Source of the DNA: Raineyella sp. LH-20
Lineage (GTDB): Bacteria; Actinomycetota; Actinomycetes; Propionibacteriales; Propionibacteriaceae
Assembly (NCBI RefSeq): GCF_033110965.1
Contig: NZ_CP137003.1
Span: 3,348,001-3,412,000, forward strand
Length of the DNA: 64,000 bases
Reading direction: 5' to 3'
Below are positions 42,868-50,934 of the stretch, in pieces (positions within the stretch are counted from its first letter, which is position 1; each line of letters starts with the position of its first letter). The notes beneath the pieces are model-generated. The model saw only the letters and a list, made by a program, of their open reading frames with translations, did not search any database and was not told the DNA's origin. Both the position numbers and the translations under genes were made by a program.

Positions 42868-42957
42868 TCAAGCCGTACGCCCGTATCGCTGGCCGCACCG
42901 ACCTGTGGCAGCGGGTCAGGACAGCAGGTCAGGCCGTACGCTCGTGCCGCTGGCCGC
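42868..42957 (-). repeat. 29-bp direct repeat of the clpX stop region
   Basis: 42929-42957 (the clpX stop codon and last codons) and 42868-42896 match at 25 of 29 positions, including the TGA. Confidence 0.75.
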
Positions 42958-44224
42958 GCTTGGTGGTCTTCGCGCGGCTCAACAGCTCCGGCTTCGCCCC
43001 CTCGGTGATCACCTCTCCGTCCACCACGACCTGGGTGATGCTTTCGTCGGAGGGCACGTCGTACATCACGTCGAGCAGGGACTCTTCGAGGATGGCGCGC
43101 AACCCACGGGCCCCGGTGCCACGCTCGAGCGCGGCGTCGGCGACCGCCGCGATGGCGTCCTCGGTGAACTCCAGCTCGACACCGTCCAGCTCGAACAGCC
43201 GCTGGTACTGACGGACCAGCGCGTTGCGCGGCTCGACGAGGATCCTCACCAGTGCCTCGCGATCCAGCGGCGCCACCGTCGCGATCATCGGCAACCGGCC
43301 GATGAACTCGGGGATCAGCCCGTACTTGTGCAGGTCCTCGGGGCGGACGTCGGAGTACGGGTCGGGGTTCTTCGACATCCGCGACGCCAGGTCGTTGTTG
43401 AAGCCGAGCGGGCGCTTGCCGACCCGCTCGTTGATGATGTCGTCCAGCCCGGCGAAGGCACCGCCGACGATGAACAGGACGTTGGTCGTGTCGATCTGGA
43501 TGAAGTCCTGGTGCGGGTGCTTGCGGCCGCCCTGCGGCGGGACCGAGGCGACCGTGCCCTCGAGGATCTTCAGCAGCGCCTGCTGCACGCCCTCACCGGA
43601 CACGTCCCGGGTGATCGACGGATTTTCCGACTTGCGAGCCACCTTGTCGATCTCGTCGATGTAGATGATCCCGGTCTCCGCCTTGTGCACGTCGAAGTCC
43701 GCAGCCTGGATCAGCTTCAGCAGGATGTTCTCGACATCCTCACCGACGTAGCCGGCCTCGGTCAGCGCGGTCGCATCGGCCATCGCGAAGGGCACGTTCA
43801 GCATCCGGGCCATCGTCTGCGCCAGGTACGTCTTGCCGCACCCGGTCGGGCCGATCAGCAGGATGTTGGACTTGCCCAGCTCCACCCCGTCCTCCTCGGC
43901 GGCCCGCCGAGGAGTCGGGGCGTTCTGAGCCTGCACCCGCTTGTAGTGGTTGTAGACGGCGACGGCGAGGGTCTTCTTCGCCCCGTCCTGGCCGATCACG
44001 TACTCATCGAGGAAATCACGGATCTGCTGTGGCTTGGGCAGTTCGTCGAAGGTGCCGGTCTCCCCGCTCTCCGAGAACTCCTCCTCGATGATCTCGTTGC
44101 ACAGCTCGATGCACTCGTCGCAGATGTAGACGTTGGGTCCTGCGATGAGTTTCTTGACCTGCTTCTGGCTCTTCCCGCAGAAGGAGCACTTCAGCAGGTC
44201 ACCGGTCTCCCCGATGCGCGACAT
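42929..44224 (-). CDS. clpX: ATP-dependent protease ATPase subunit ClpX
   Basis: A 431-residue AAA+ unfoldase that feeds ClpP. The zinc-binding domain has Cys13, Cys16, Cys35 and Cys38; Walker A is GPTGCGKT, Walker [12 protein letters not shown], and the ClpP-binding IGF-like loop is within [10 protein letters not shown], with the GRLP sequence of ClpX. Length is normal. The ATG has a GAGGGG site and lies 22 nt from clpP2. The last codons are copied downstream. Confidence 0.97.
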   Translation of the reverse strand: MSRIGETGDLLKCSFCGKSQKQVKKLIAGPNVYICDECIELCNEIIEEEFSESGETGTFDELPKPQQIRDFLDEYVIGQDGAKKTLAVAVYNHYKRVQAQNAPTPRRAAEEDGVELGKSNILLIGPTGCGKTYLAQTMARMLNVPFAMADATALTEAGYVGEDVENILLKLIQAADFDVHKAETGIIYIDEIDKVARKSENPSITRDVSGEGVQQALLKILEGTVASVPPQGGRKHPHQDFIQIDTTNVLFIVGGAFAGLDDIINERVGKRPLGFNNDLASRMSKNPDPYSDVRPEDLHKYGLIPEFIGRLPMIATVAPLDREALVRILVEPRNALVRQYQRLFELDGVELEFTEDAIAAVADAALERGTGARGLRAILEESLLDVMYDVPSDESITQVVVDGEVITEGAKPELLSRAKTTKRGQRHERTA

Positions 44225-44246
44225 GACTGTTCGTTCCCCTCGTGAC

Positions 44247-44972
44247 CTAAGCGTCCTTGAGGGACTTCAGCACGTCGTCGATCAGACCGTATTCCTTGGC
44301 CTCGGCGGCGGTGAGGTACTTGTCCCGGTCGACATCGCGGCTGACCTGGTCAACCGTCTGGCCGGTCGCGTCGGACAGCATCCGCTCCATCAGGGAGCGG
44401 ATCCGCAGGATCTCGTTCGCCTGGATCTCGATGTCGGACGACTGACCGTACGAGGTCTGGCCCATCGACGGCTGGTGGATCAGGATCGTCGAGTTCGGCA
44501 GGGCGAGCCGCTTGCCCTTGGTGCCGGCGGCCAGCAGCACCGCTGCGGCGGAGGCCGCCATGCCGAGGCAGATGGTCTGCACGTCCGGCTTGATGTACTG
44601 GATCGTGTCGTAGATGGCGCTCATCGCGGAGAAGGAGCCACCGGGCGAGTTGATGTAGATGCTGATCGGCCGCTCCGGGTCCATCGACTGGAGCACCAGC
44701 AGCTGGGACATCACCGCGTTGGCGATGTCGTCGGTCACCGGGGTGCCGAGGAAGATGATCCGGTCCTCGAAGAGCTTGGTGTACGGATCGACACGGCGGA
44801 CGCCGTACGACGTACGCTCCTCCCACTGCGGGATGAAGTAGTCCATCTGCGGCCCGACCGGGGCGGCTCCCCCGGCGCTCAGCGGGGCGCCACCGAACGG
44901 CGACAGGCCCGCGGGCTGCAGGGCCTCGTGCCGCTGCTCCATGTCGAACCGTGCGAGATGCTGCTTGTCCAT
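44247..44972 (-). CDS. clpP: ATP-dependent Clp protease proteolytic subunit ClpP2
   Basis: A 241-residue serine peptidase. The triad is visible: Ser in [14 protein letters not shown], His in STILIHQPS and Asp in DVDRDKYLT. The N-terminus before [15 protein letters not shown] carries a 40-residue Gly/Pro/Ala extension that is probably processed. Actinobacteria need two different ClpP rings; this is the second, following clpP1 by 11 nt. The ATG at 44972 has GGAGGA upstream. Confidence 0.96.
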   Translation of the reverse strand: MDKQHLARFDMEQRHEALQPAGLSPFGGAPLSAGGAAPVGPQMDYFIPQWEERTSYGVRRVDPYTKLFEDRIIFLGTPVTDDIANAVMSQLLVLQSMDPERPISIYINSPGGSFSAMSAIYDTIQYIKPDVQTICLGMAASAAAVLLAAGTKGKRLALPNSTILIHQPSMGQTSYGQSSDIEIQANEILRIRSLMERMLSDATGQTVDQVSRDVDRDKYLTAAEAKEYGLIDDVLKSLKDA

Positions 44973-44983
44973 GGTCGTCCTCC

Positions 44984-45613
44984 TCACTGGTTCGGGGCGT
45001 CGTCGCGGTCGGCGGTGATCTGGGACGCCTTCTCGTAGACGGCGTCGATGAAGCCGTACTCGAGGGCCTCCTGCGCGGTGAACCACCGGTCGCGGTCGGA
45101 ATCGGTCTCGATCTTCTCCAGCGGCTGGCCGGTGTGCTCGGAGATCAGCTTGGCCATCTCCTTCTTGGTGGCCAGCAGCTGCTCGGCGTTGATCTTCACC
45201 TCGGTGGCGGTGCCGCCGATGGCGCCGAGCGGCTGGTGCATCAGGATCCGGCTGTGCGGCAGAGCGTAGCGCTTGCCGCGGGTGCCGGCGCTGAGCAGGA
45301 ACTGGCCCATCGACGCGGCCATCCCCATGGCCACGGTGGCGACGTCGTTCGAGATCCACTGCATGGTGTCGTAGATCGCCATGCCCGCGGTCACCGATCC
45401 ACCCGGCGAGTTGATGTAGAGATAGATGTCCTTCTCCGGGTCCTCGGCGTTCAGGAGGAGCATCTGGGCGCAGATCGCGTTCGCGTTCTCGTCCTTGACC
45501 TCCGAGCCCAGGAAGATGATCCGGTTCGCCAGGAGGGACTGGTAGACGTTGTCCGCCATGCCGAGTGGGCTCGCGCCGTTGGCGGCGAGGGGGCTTCCCT
45601 GATTCACGTTCAC
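44984..45613 (-). CDS. clpP: ATP-dependent Clp protease proteolytic subunit ClpP1
   Basis: A 209-residue serine peptidase with Ser in GMAASMGQFLLSAG, His in RILMHQPLG and Asp in DSDRDRWFT. It pairs with ClpP2 to form the mixed tetradecamer. The start GTG at 45613 is chosen because TAGGTT stands 7 nt upstream; the frame open to 45685 would place 24 extra residues across that box. The operon order is clpP1-clpP2-clpX. Confidence 0.95.
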   Translation of the reverse strand: MNVNQGSPLAANGASPLGMADNVYQSLLANRIIFLGSEVKDENANAICAQMLLLNAEDPEKDIYLYINSPGGSVTAGMAIYDTMQWISNDVATVAMGMAASMGQFLLSAGTRGKRYALPHSRILMHQPLGAIGGTATEVKINAEQLLATKKEMAKLISEHTGQPLEKIETDSDRDRWFTAQEALEYGFIDAVYEKASQITADRDDAPNQ

Positions 45614-45620
45614 GACCCCG

Positions 45621-45626
45621 AACCTA
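45621..45626 (-). promoter_or_regulatory. -10 box of leaderless clpP1
   Basis: TAGGTT (45626-45621), 7 nt, then GTG at 45613. Confidence 0.6.
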
Positions 45627-45691
45627 CCGGCCCGTCGCGCCAAAACGGACCCCATCCGCCCCGTGTTCGCTATGGGCAGACGCACGACGAC

Positions 45692-45721
45692 GGCGGCCGC
45701 CCCCCGAAGGGAACGGCCGCC
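45692..45721 (-). terminator. Hairpin terminator of tig
   Basis: ggcggccg (45692-45699) and cggccgcc (45714-45721) with a 14-nt loop, 25 nt past the tig stop. Confidence 0.5.
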
Positions 45722-45745
45722 TGGGATCGTACGATCAGCGAGCGA

Positions 45746-47245
45746 TCACTTGGCGGCGGCGTCCGCCGCGGCCTCGTCGGACGCGCCGGCCTCGGTGGTC
45801 TCCTCAGTGGTCTCGGCGTCATCGGCCTCGACCAGCTCGGCCTCCAGAGCGGAGGTCGCCGGAGCGTCCACCACGGCAGCGTCGACCTCGTCACCCTCGG
45901 CGGTCGCCGCGAAGGTGCCGTCGGCCTGCAGGTTGGCCACGTCGACGACGTTGCCGTCGGCGTCCTTGACGGTGGCGGCACCGAGGATCAGCGAGAGCGC
46001 CTTCGAGCGGCGGATCTCGGTCATCCACTCCTGGGTGTGGTCGTGCTCGAGCATGTGCTGCATCTCCTGCTCGGGGGAGGTGCGGTTGGCACGGGCCCGG
46101 GCGAAGAGGTGCTCGGTCAGATCGGTCTGCTCGATCTGCACGTCGTGGTCCTCGGCGATCTTGTCCAGCACCAGCTGGGCCTTGACGGCCTGCGCGGCAC
46201 GATCGGCGAGGGTCGCGCGGAACTCGTCCTCGGTCTCGGCCTCGTCCTCGGAGTCCGCGAGGTACTGCTTCAGGGTCATCCCGGCCTGGGCGAGCTCCTG
46301 GTCGACCTGGTTGTTGCGGGCGTCGACCTCGGAGGCCAGCAGCTGCCCGGGCAGCTCCATGTCGATCTGCTCGACGACGGCCTCGAGCACCTTGTCCCGG
46401 GCGGCGTTGGCCTGGTCGACGCGGTGCAGGCGGGCCAGGTTCTCCCGCAGGTCGTCGTACATCTCCTCGGCGGTGTCGAACTCGGACACCATCTGGGCGA
46501 AGTCGTCGTCGACCTCGGGCAGCTCCTGCTCCTGCACCTTGGTGACGGTCACCTCGATGTCGGCCTCCTGGCCCATCGCCGCGCCACCGACCAGGGTGGA
46601 GGTGAAGCTCTTCGACTCGCCGGCGGACATCCCGACCAGCGCCTCGTCCATGCCCTCGACCATGCCGCCGGCACCGACGCGGTAGGTGACGCCCTCGGCC
46701 TCGCCGCCCTCGACCAGCTCGCCGTCCTTGGTGGCCTTCAGGTCGAAGGTGACCAGGTCACCCTCGGCGGCCGCACGCTCGACCTCGGTGTTGGTGGCGA
46801 AGCGCTCGCGCAGGATCTTGACCTGCTCCTCGAGCTCCTCGTCGGTCGACTCGACGGCGTCGACCTCGACCTCGATGGAGTCGAAGGCGGGGATCATGAA
46901 GTCCGGACGGACGTCCATCTCCGCGGTGAACTCGACGGTCTCGCCGACCTCGAGCTTGGTGACCTCGATCTCCGGCTGGGTCAGCGGCACGAGCTCGTGC
47001 TCGGTGACCGCCGAGGAGTAGAGATCCGGGAGCGCCTCGTTCAGGGCCTGCTCCAGCGCGACACCCGGGCCGAACCGCTGGTCGATGATCGCCGCCGGCA
47101 CGTGCCCCGGACGGAAGCCGGGAATCTGCACCTGCTGCGCGATCTCCTTGTAGGCCTTGTCCAGGTGCGGCTTCAGGTCGGCGAAGGGCACCTCGACGGT
47201 GATCTTGGCCCGGGAGGGGCTCAGCTGCTCAACAGTGCTCGGCAA
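45746..47245 (-). CDS. tig: Trigger factor, ribosome-associated chaperone
   Basis: A 499-residue chaperone and prolyl isomerase. The ribosome-binding domain ends in the signature GFRPGHVP (residues 51-58), the FKBP domain follows (about 160-245), then a helical chaperone domain. The last 60 residues are a very acidic Ala/Glu/Asp tail common in actinobacterial proteins. The start is TTG at 47245: AGGAG lies 8 nt upstream and the normal family opening LPSTVEQLSPSRAKITVEV begins there. GTG 47272 is a less likely choice. It is in the usual tig-clpP-clpX order. Confidence 0.95.
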   Translation of the reverse strand: MPSTVEQLSPSRAKITVEVPFADLKPHLDKAYKEIAQQVQIPGFRPGHVPAAIIDQRFGPGVALEQALNEALPDLYSSAVTEHELVPLTQPEIEVTKLEVGETVEFTAEMDVRPDFMIPAFDSIEVEVDAVESTDEELEEQVKILRERFATNTEVERAAAEGDLVTFDLKATKDGELVEGGEAEGVTYRVGAGGMVEGMDEALVGMSAGESKSFTSTLVGGAAMGQEADIEVTVTKVQEQELPEVDDDFAQMVSEFDTAEEMYDDLRENLARLHRVDQANAARDKVLEAVVEQIDMELPGQLLASEVDARNNQVDQELAQAGMTLKQYLADSEDEAETEDEFRATLADRAAQAVKAQLVLDKIAEDHDVQIEQTDLTEHLFARARANRTSPEQEMQHMLEHDHTQEWMTEIRRSKALSLILGAATVKDADGNVVDVANLQADGTFAATAEGDEVDAAVVDAPATSALEAELVEADDAETTEETTEAGASDEAAADAAAK

Positions 47246-47348
47246 GACGGATACTCCTGAATCGATGGACACAGGGCGACGGCCGGTTGGTCGCCCCCTC
47301 ACGTCATGGTGTCCGCAGCGGAGTCTCGCCCGGCGCAGACAGGATGTC

Positions 47349-47354
47349 ATCCTA
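47349..47354 (-). promoter_or_regulatory. -10 box upstream of tig
   Basis: TAGGAT (47354-47349) implies a leader of about 100 nt before the TTG start. Confidence 0.45.
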
Positions 47355-47386
47355 GCGTGACGCCGCCGCACCGCGGAAACCTGGAC

Positions 47387-47416
47387 TTGGTCACCGCACC
47401 GGCTCGCCGCTACACT
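47387..47416 (+). promoter_or_regulatory. Possible tRNA-Pro promoter
   Basis: TTGGTC (47387-47392), an 18-nt spacer and TACACT (47411-47416) point toward the tRNA about 105 nt downstream. No other gene lies between. Confidence 0.4.
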
Positions 47417-47521
47417 CCAACAGTTGCGAGCGGCGGACGGATGACCGCCCGACCCGTACGATCATGGTGCGTACGGCGGTCGTCGTACGTCGCAACATCA
47501 CCGTACGGTCCGTCCGTACAA

Positions 47522-47594
47522 CCGGACGTAGCGTAGTGGCTAGCGCGCCTGCTTTGGGAGCAGGAGACCGCAGGTTCGAGTCCTGTCGTCCGGA
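47522..47594 (+). tRNA. tRNA-Pro (anticodon TGG)
   Basis: A complete cloverleaf: acceptor CCGGACG with CGTCCGG, D stem GCGT/GCGC, anticodon stem CCTGC/GCAGG with loop TTTGGGA, T stem GCAGG/CCTGT with loop TTCGAGT, discriminator A at 47594. CCA is not encoded. Confidence 0.95.
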
Positions 47595-47687
47595 CTCTCG
47601 AAATTCCGCTCTGATCCCGCGTCATGACGCGGCGCGAGGCCGCATCACGCCCAGGCTCACACCCCGACCGGTCGAGCCCGCCTCGGG

Positions 47688-48074
47688 TCAGGCGGTCGGC
47701 CGCTCGCGGTCTGCTTCCGCGAGTTGCTCGTAGAACCTCTGGTGCACCCAGTGCCGCTCACCGAGCAGGTCGATCTCCGTCCAGTGCCCGGACGTCGGGC
47801 CGAGTCGGGTGCTCCGCGGCACCGTACCGACCAGCGACCGAGGGTCCGCTCCCCCGGACAGCTTGGTGCTCTCCAGGACGTAGAGGGCGTCGTCGGTCAC
47901 CGCGACGCACCGGTACTTGTTGCGGAACATCGTCAGCCCGGTCAGGTACGTGATGATGAAGTACCCGAAGTTCGGTGCCGACTGGGCGATGAACGCCTGG
48001 CGGATCACGCTCCCGGGCGGCAGGAGCGGGGTTGCTCGTTCGACGAGGTCTGCGCGAGGTGCCACGGGCGACAT
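47688..48074 (-). CDS. Conserved actinobacterial PH-like protein, function unknown
   Basis: A 128-residue protein of a family common in Actinobacteria: LVERATPLLPPGSVIRQAFIAQ, a hydrophobic stretch (FGYFIITYLTGL), then VAVTDDALYVLES and ending in GERHWVHQRFYEQL. The strand pattern suggests a PH-like or YcxB-like fold. No function is known. Of the adjacent ATG codons 48077 and 48074, the second has GGAGG at the better spacing. It stands alone between tRNA-Pro and the MOSC gene. Confidence 0.7.
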   Translation of the reverse strand: MSPVAPRADLVERATPLLPPGSVIRQAFIAQSAPNFGYFIITYLTGLTMFRNKYRCVAVTDDALYVLESTKLSGGADPRSLVGTVPRSTRLGPTSGHWTEIDLLGERHWVHQRFYEQLAEADRERPTA

Positions 48075-48183
48075 CATCGCCTCCACCCACCGGGCGAGCA
48101 ACGCGACGCGCGGCCGTCCACCCACCTACCCCCTCGTCGAGGTACGCCCGACCGGGGCCGGCGAACCGATCGATCCCCCAGTG

Positions 48184-48942
48184 TCAGCGCCCCACCGGGG
48201 CGATCGGCACGACAGCACCGCCCACGTCGACCCGACCCGGTCTCGTCACCACCGCATCCACCCCGAAGACCACCTCGTTGCCCTGTCGGCGATAGGCCGC
48301 CAGTGCCCGCAGGGCGTCGGTGCGTCGGATCCCAGTGGCGGGGTCGAGGTCGATCACCTGGCAGCGTGGAATGGCGCCCCGCACCTCGATCTCGGCCTCG
48401 CCGAGGGCGAAGCGCCGGCCGATCCAGCCGTCCTCGCAGTGCGGTGTGTCGGTGTGCACGGTGAACGTCGCGCGCAGCTGGGCGTCGTGCACGGACGCAC
48501 CGACCCGGCGGGAGAGCTCGTCGAGCGAGCCGGTGGTGACCAGACTGACGCACGCACCGTAGACGACCTCGCCCCTGGAGGACCGGGCGAGCACCACCTC
48601 GTGACCCAGGTGCGCGGAGAATGCCGCCGCCCACGGCCCGTCGAGGATCTGGAGCGAAACACGCCGACCCCAGTAGTCCAGCACACGGGTCTCGCCGGTG
48701 GGTGTCGGCACACCGGCAGCGGTCCCCCCGGGCAGCGTCACGGACAGCACGCCGTTCTGCCAGGTGGCGTCGGCCTGCATGAGGGTCGGGTTCTCGACCG
48801 TACGGAGCACCCGATCCCGCGCCGGATCGACGAGACAGAACACCCGGTCGCCGACCGGCCCATCCGGAGCGAGGTCGACAGACGACCGGCTCCGGTGGCG
48901 AGTCCCCTTCAGCGAGGTGAATCCGATCCGAGAGACGTACAC
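48184..48942 (-). CDS. MOSC domain protein
   Basis: A 252-residue protein with an N-terminal MOSC beta-barrel (VYVSRIGFTSLKGTRH ... GPVGDRVFCLVDP) and a C-terminal MOSC core ending with RCQVIDLDPATGIRRTDALRALAAYR, the pattern of YcbX/mARC-like proteins. These bind molybdenum cofactor to reduce N-hydroxylated compounds or transfer sulfur. The likely cofactor Cys is in VYGACVSL; moaA at 2 kb could supply cofactor. GTG 48942 follows GACAGT by 6 nt. It is 44 nt from the MurR-type gene and separate in function. Confidence 0.85.
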   Translation of the reverse strand: MYVSRIGFTSLKGTRHRSRSSVDLAPDGPVGDRVFCLVDPARDRVLRTVENPTLMQADATWQNGVLSVTLPGGTAAGVPTPTGETRVLDYWGRRVSLQILDGPWAAAFSAHLGHEVVLARSSRGEVVYGACVSLVTTGSLDELSRRVGASVHDAQLRATFTVHTDTPHCEDGWIGRRFALGEAEIEVRGAIPRCQVIDLDPATGIRRTDALRALAAYRRQGNEVVFGVDAVVTRPGRVDVGGAVVPIAPVGR

Positions 48943-48986
48943 ACCGCCACTGTCACACGCCGCCGGTGACGGGCGGGCCGTGGGCC

Positions 48987-49847
48987 TCACGCCGGGTCGG
49001 GCCGAACCGCCGCCCGGGTCGCCTCCAGCGCCACCGCCAGATTGTCGAAGCGCTGCTGGGCCACCCGGACGAAGAGGAAGTCGACGACCGCCAGCTGGGC
49101 CATCCGGCTGGCCATCGCCGCCGCCCGGAACTGCGCCTCGCGCACGGAGGTGGTCAGCACCACGTCCGCCGCGCGAGCGACCGGCGAGTCGGGCACGTTG
49201 GTGAGGGCGACGGTCAACGCCCCCGATCCGCGCGCCACCCGCAGCCCCCGAACGACCTCGTCGGTGGCCCCCCGGAAGGACGCCCCGACAGCCACCCCGC
49301 CCGGCCCGGCGAGCGCCGCGTTGGCGAGTTGCACGTGGGTGTCGGCGGAGAACAGGAACGGACAGCCGATGCGCTGCAGCTTCTGGGAGAGGTCCTCGAT
49401 CACCAGGCCACTGGCCCCCACCCCGAACCCCACCAGCCGGTCGGCGCGCGCCATCGCCACCGCGGCCCGGTCCAGCGCCTCGAGATCCAGCGCGAGCGCG
49501 GTGTGCTCGATCGCCCGGGCCTCGTGGAAGGCCAGCTTGGTCACCACGTCGAGCGCGCTGTCGGCGTCGTTGATCTCCCCCTCGGCGATGTTCGACTGCT
49601 CCAGTTCGAGCGCCCGCCGGGACAGGTCGCCGGTGAGTCGACTGCGCAGCTCCGGCAGTCCCGCGAACCCCAGCGCCTGGCTGAACCGTACGACGCTGGC
49701 CTGCGACACCTCGGCCCGGTCGGCCAACTCCGAGATGGAGGCCACCGCGGCAGCCTCCGGATCGGCCAGCACGACCGCCGCCACCCGGGCCTCCGCCGGC
49801 CGCAGCCGTGACCTCGCCGCCCGGATCTCCTCCACGACGTCGACCAT
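48987..49847 (-). CDS. MurR/RpiR family transcriptional regulator
   Basis: A 286-residue regulator: an N-terminal helix-turn-helix (residues about 38-60, ASISELADRAEVSQASVVRFSQALGF) and a C-terminal SIS sugar-phosphate domain (GFGVGASGLVIEDLSQKL). Divergence from murQ and the PTS gene makes MurNAc-6-phosphate the likely effector, as for E. coli MurR. The ATG at 49847 is chosen for its GGGAGGGG site. Two palindromes in the intergenic space are candidate operators. Whether it represses or activates is not readable. Confidence 0.9.
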   Translation of the reverse strand: MVDVVEEIRAARSRLRPAEARVAAVVLADPEAAAVASISELADRAEVSQASVVRFSQALGFAGLPELRSRLTGDLSRRALELEQSNIAEGEINDADSALDVVTKLAFHEARAIEHTALALDLEALDRAAVAMARADRLVGFGVGASGLVIEDLSQKLQRIGCPFLFSADTHVQLANAALAGPGGVAVGASFRGATDEVVRGLRVARGSGALTVALTNVPDSPVARAADVVLTTSVREAQFRAAAMASRMAQLAVVDFLFVRVAQQRFDNLAVALEATRAAVRPDPA

Positions 49848-49903
49848 GGCGCCCCTCCCTTCACTGTCCCGCCGGACAAGTCTGACACGTCCGCAGGCAC
49901 CTC

Positions 49904-49951
49904 TGAAAGAGACTTTCACATGTCGCTTAAGATGTGTATCTTACTTACACA
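49904..49951. promoter_or_regulatory. Candidate MurR operators and murQ promoter
   Basis: TGAAAG-AGA-CTTTCA (49904-49918) and TAAGAT-GTGT-ATCTTA (49928-49943) are perfect palindromes; TGTGTA-N7-TACACA (49933-49951) overlaps the second. TAAGAT at 49928-49933 also fits a -10 box for murQ, about 48 nt before its start. Confidence 0.6.
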
Positions 49952-49980
49952 GTCAGTGCCGACCCACCCGAAGGAGCGCC

Positions 49981-50934
49981 GTGACCGGATCCCCATCCCC
50001 GGACCTGCACATGTCGACCACCGAGGCCCACAACCCCCGGACCCGAGAGCTCGACACGATGAGCATCCACGAGTTCCTCACTGTGATGAACGACGAGGAC
50101 CACCGCGTACCGGACGCCGTCAGGGCCGCCATCCCGGCGATCGAACGGGCCGTCCGGGAGATCTCCGGACGCCTCCGGGCCGGCGGTCGGCTGATCTACC
50201 TCGGCGCCGGCACCAGCGGGCGGCTCGGCGTCCTGGACGCCGCGGAATGTCCGCCCACCTTCGGCACGGACCCCCGACTGGTGATCGGTCTGATCGCCGG
50301 GGGCACGCCCGCCCTGACGACCGCGATCGAGGGCGCCGAGGACTCCGCACAGCTGGCGGCGGACGATCTGACCGCGATCGACCTGTCGGCGGCCGATGCC
50401 GTGGTCGGCATCGCAGCATCCGGCCGTACGCCGTACGTCATCGGTGGCTTGGACCACGCCCGCTCGCTGGGGGCGGCGACCGTCTCGATCGCCTGCAATC
50501 CGGGCGCCGCGGTCAGCCGGCACGCCGAGGTGGCGATCGAGGTCGACAACGGCCCCGAGGTGCTCACCGGCTCGACCCGGCTCAAGGCGGGCACCAGCCA
50601 GAAGCTGGTGCTCAACATGATCTCGACCGCCACCATGGTGCAGCTCGGCAAGGTCTACGGAAACCTGATGGTCGACGTACGTCCCACCAACGAGAAGTTG
50701 CTCGACCGTGCCCTGCGGATCATCGTCGACGCCACCGGTTGCGACCGCGCCACCGCGCAGGCCGCCTTCCAGGAGGCCGACGGCCACGCCAAGACCGCCA
50801 TCGTGGCGATCCTCACCGGGGTCGACGCTCCCACCGCCCACGCCCGCCTCACCGCCGCACGGGGGTTCGTGCGCCACGCCGTCACCCCCGACCCCCTGCC
50901 GTCATCGTTCACGCAAAGGAGCACTGATGACTGA
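49981..50934 (+). CDS. murQ: N-acetylmuramic acid 6-phosphate etherase MurQ
   Basis: A 317-residue SIS-domain enzyme that splits MurNAc-6-phosphate into GlcNAc-6-phosphate and lactate in cell-wall recycling. The motifs are clear: RLIYLGAGTSGRLGVLDAAECPPTFG, GGLDHA, and TSQKLVLNMISTATMVQLGKVYGNLMVDV. The GTG at 49981 has an AAGGAG site; ATG 50011 is an alternative. The end overlaps the PTS gene by 8 nt. Confidence 0.96.
   Translation: MTGSPSPDLHMSTTEAHNPRTRELDTMSIHEFLTVMNDEDHRVPDAVRAAIPAIERAVREISGRLRAGGRLIYLGAGTSGRLGVLDAAECPPTFGTDPRLVIGLIAGGTPALTTAIEGAEDSAQLAADDLTAIDLSAADAVVGIAASGRTPYVIGGLDHARSLGAATVSIACNPGAAVSRHAEVAIEVDNGPEVLTGSTRLKAGTSQKLVLNMISTATMVQLGKVYGNLMVDVRPTNEKLLDRALRIIVDATGCDRATAQAAFQEADGHAKTAIVAILTGVDAPTAHARLTAARGFVRHAVTPDPLPSSFTQRSTDD

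Larger units (their letters stand above)
42100..42928. other. Gene-free, hairpin-rich interval between valS and clpX
   Basis: 829 bp with no convincing gene, the longest such stretch. It holds a 10-bp inverted repeat (42143-42152 with 42177-42186), a nested hairpin (42293-42370), further copies of ggggaacgt (near 42378 and 42398), a direct repeat of cagggtcatgc (near 42652 and 42662), a 19-bp perfect stem-loop (42675-42721), and a 29-bp copy of the clpX 3' end (42868-42896). Open frames of up to 210 codons cross it but show no recognisable protein or start signal. Confidence 0.6.
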
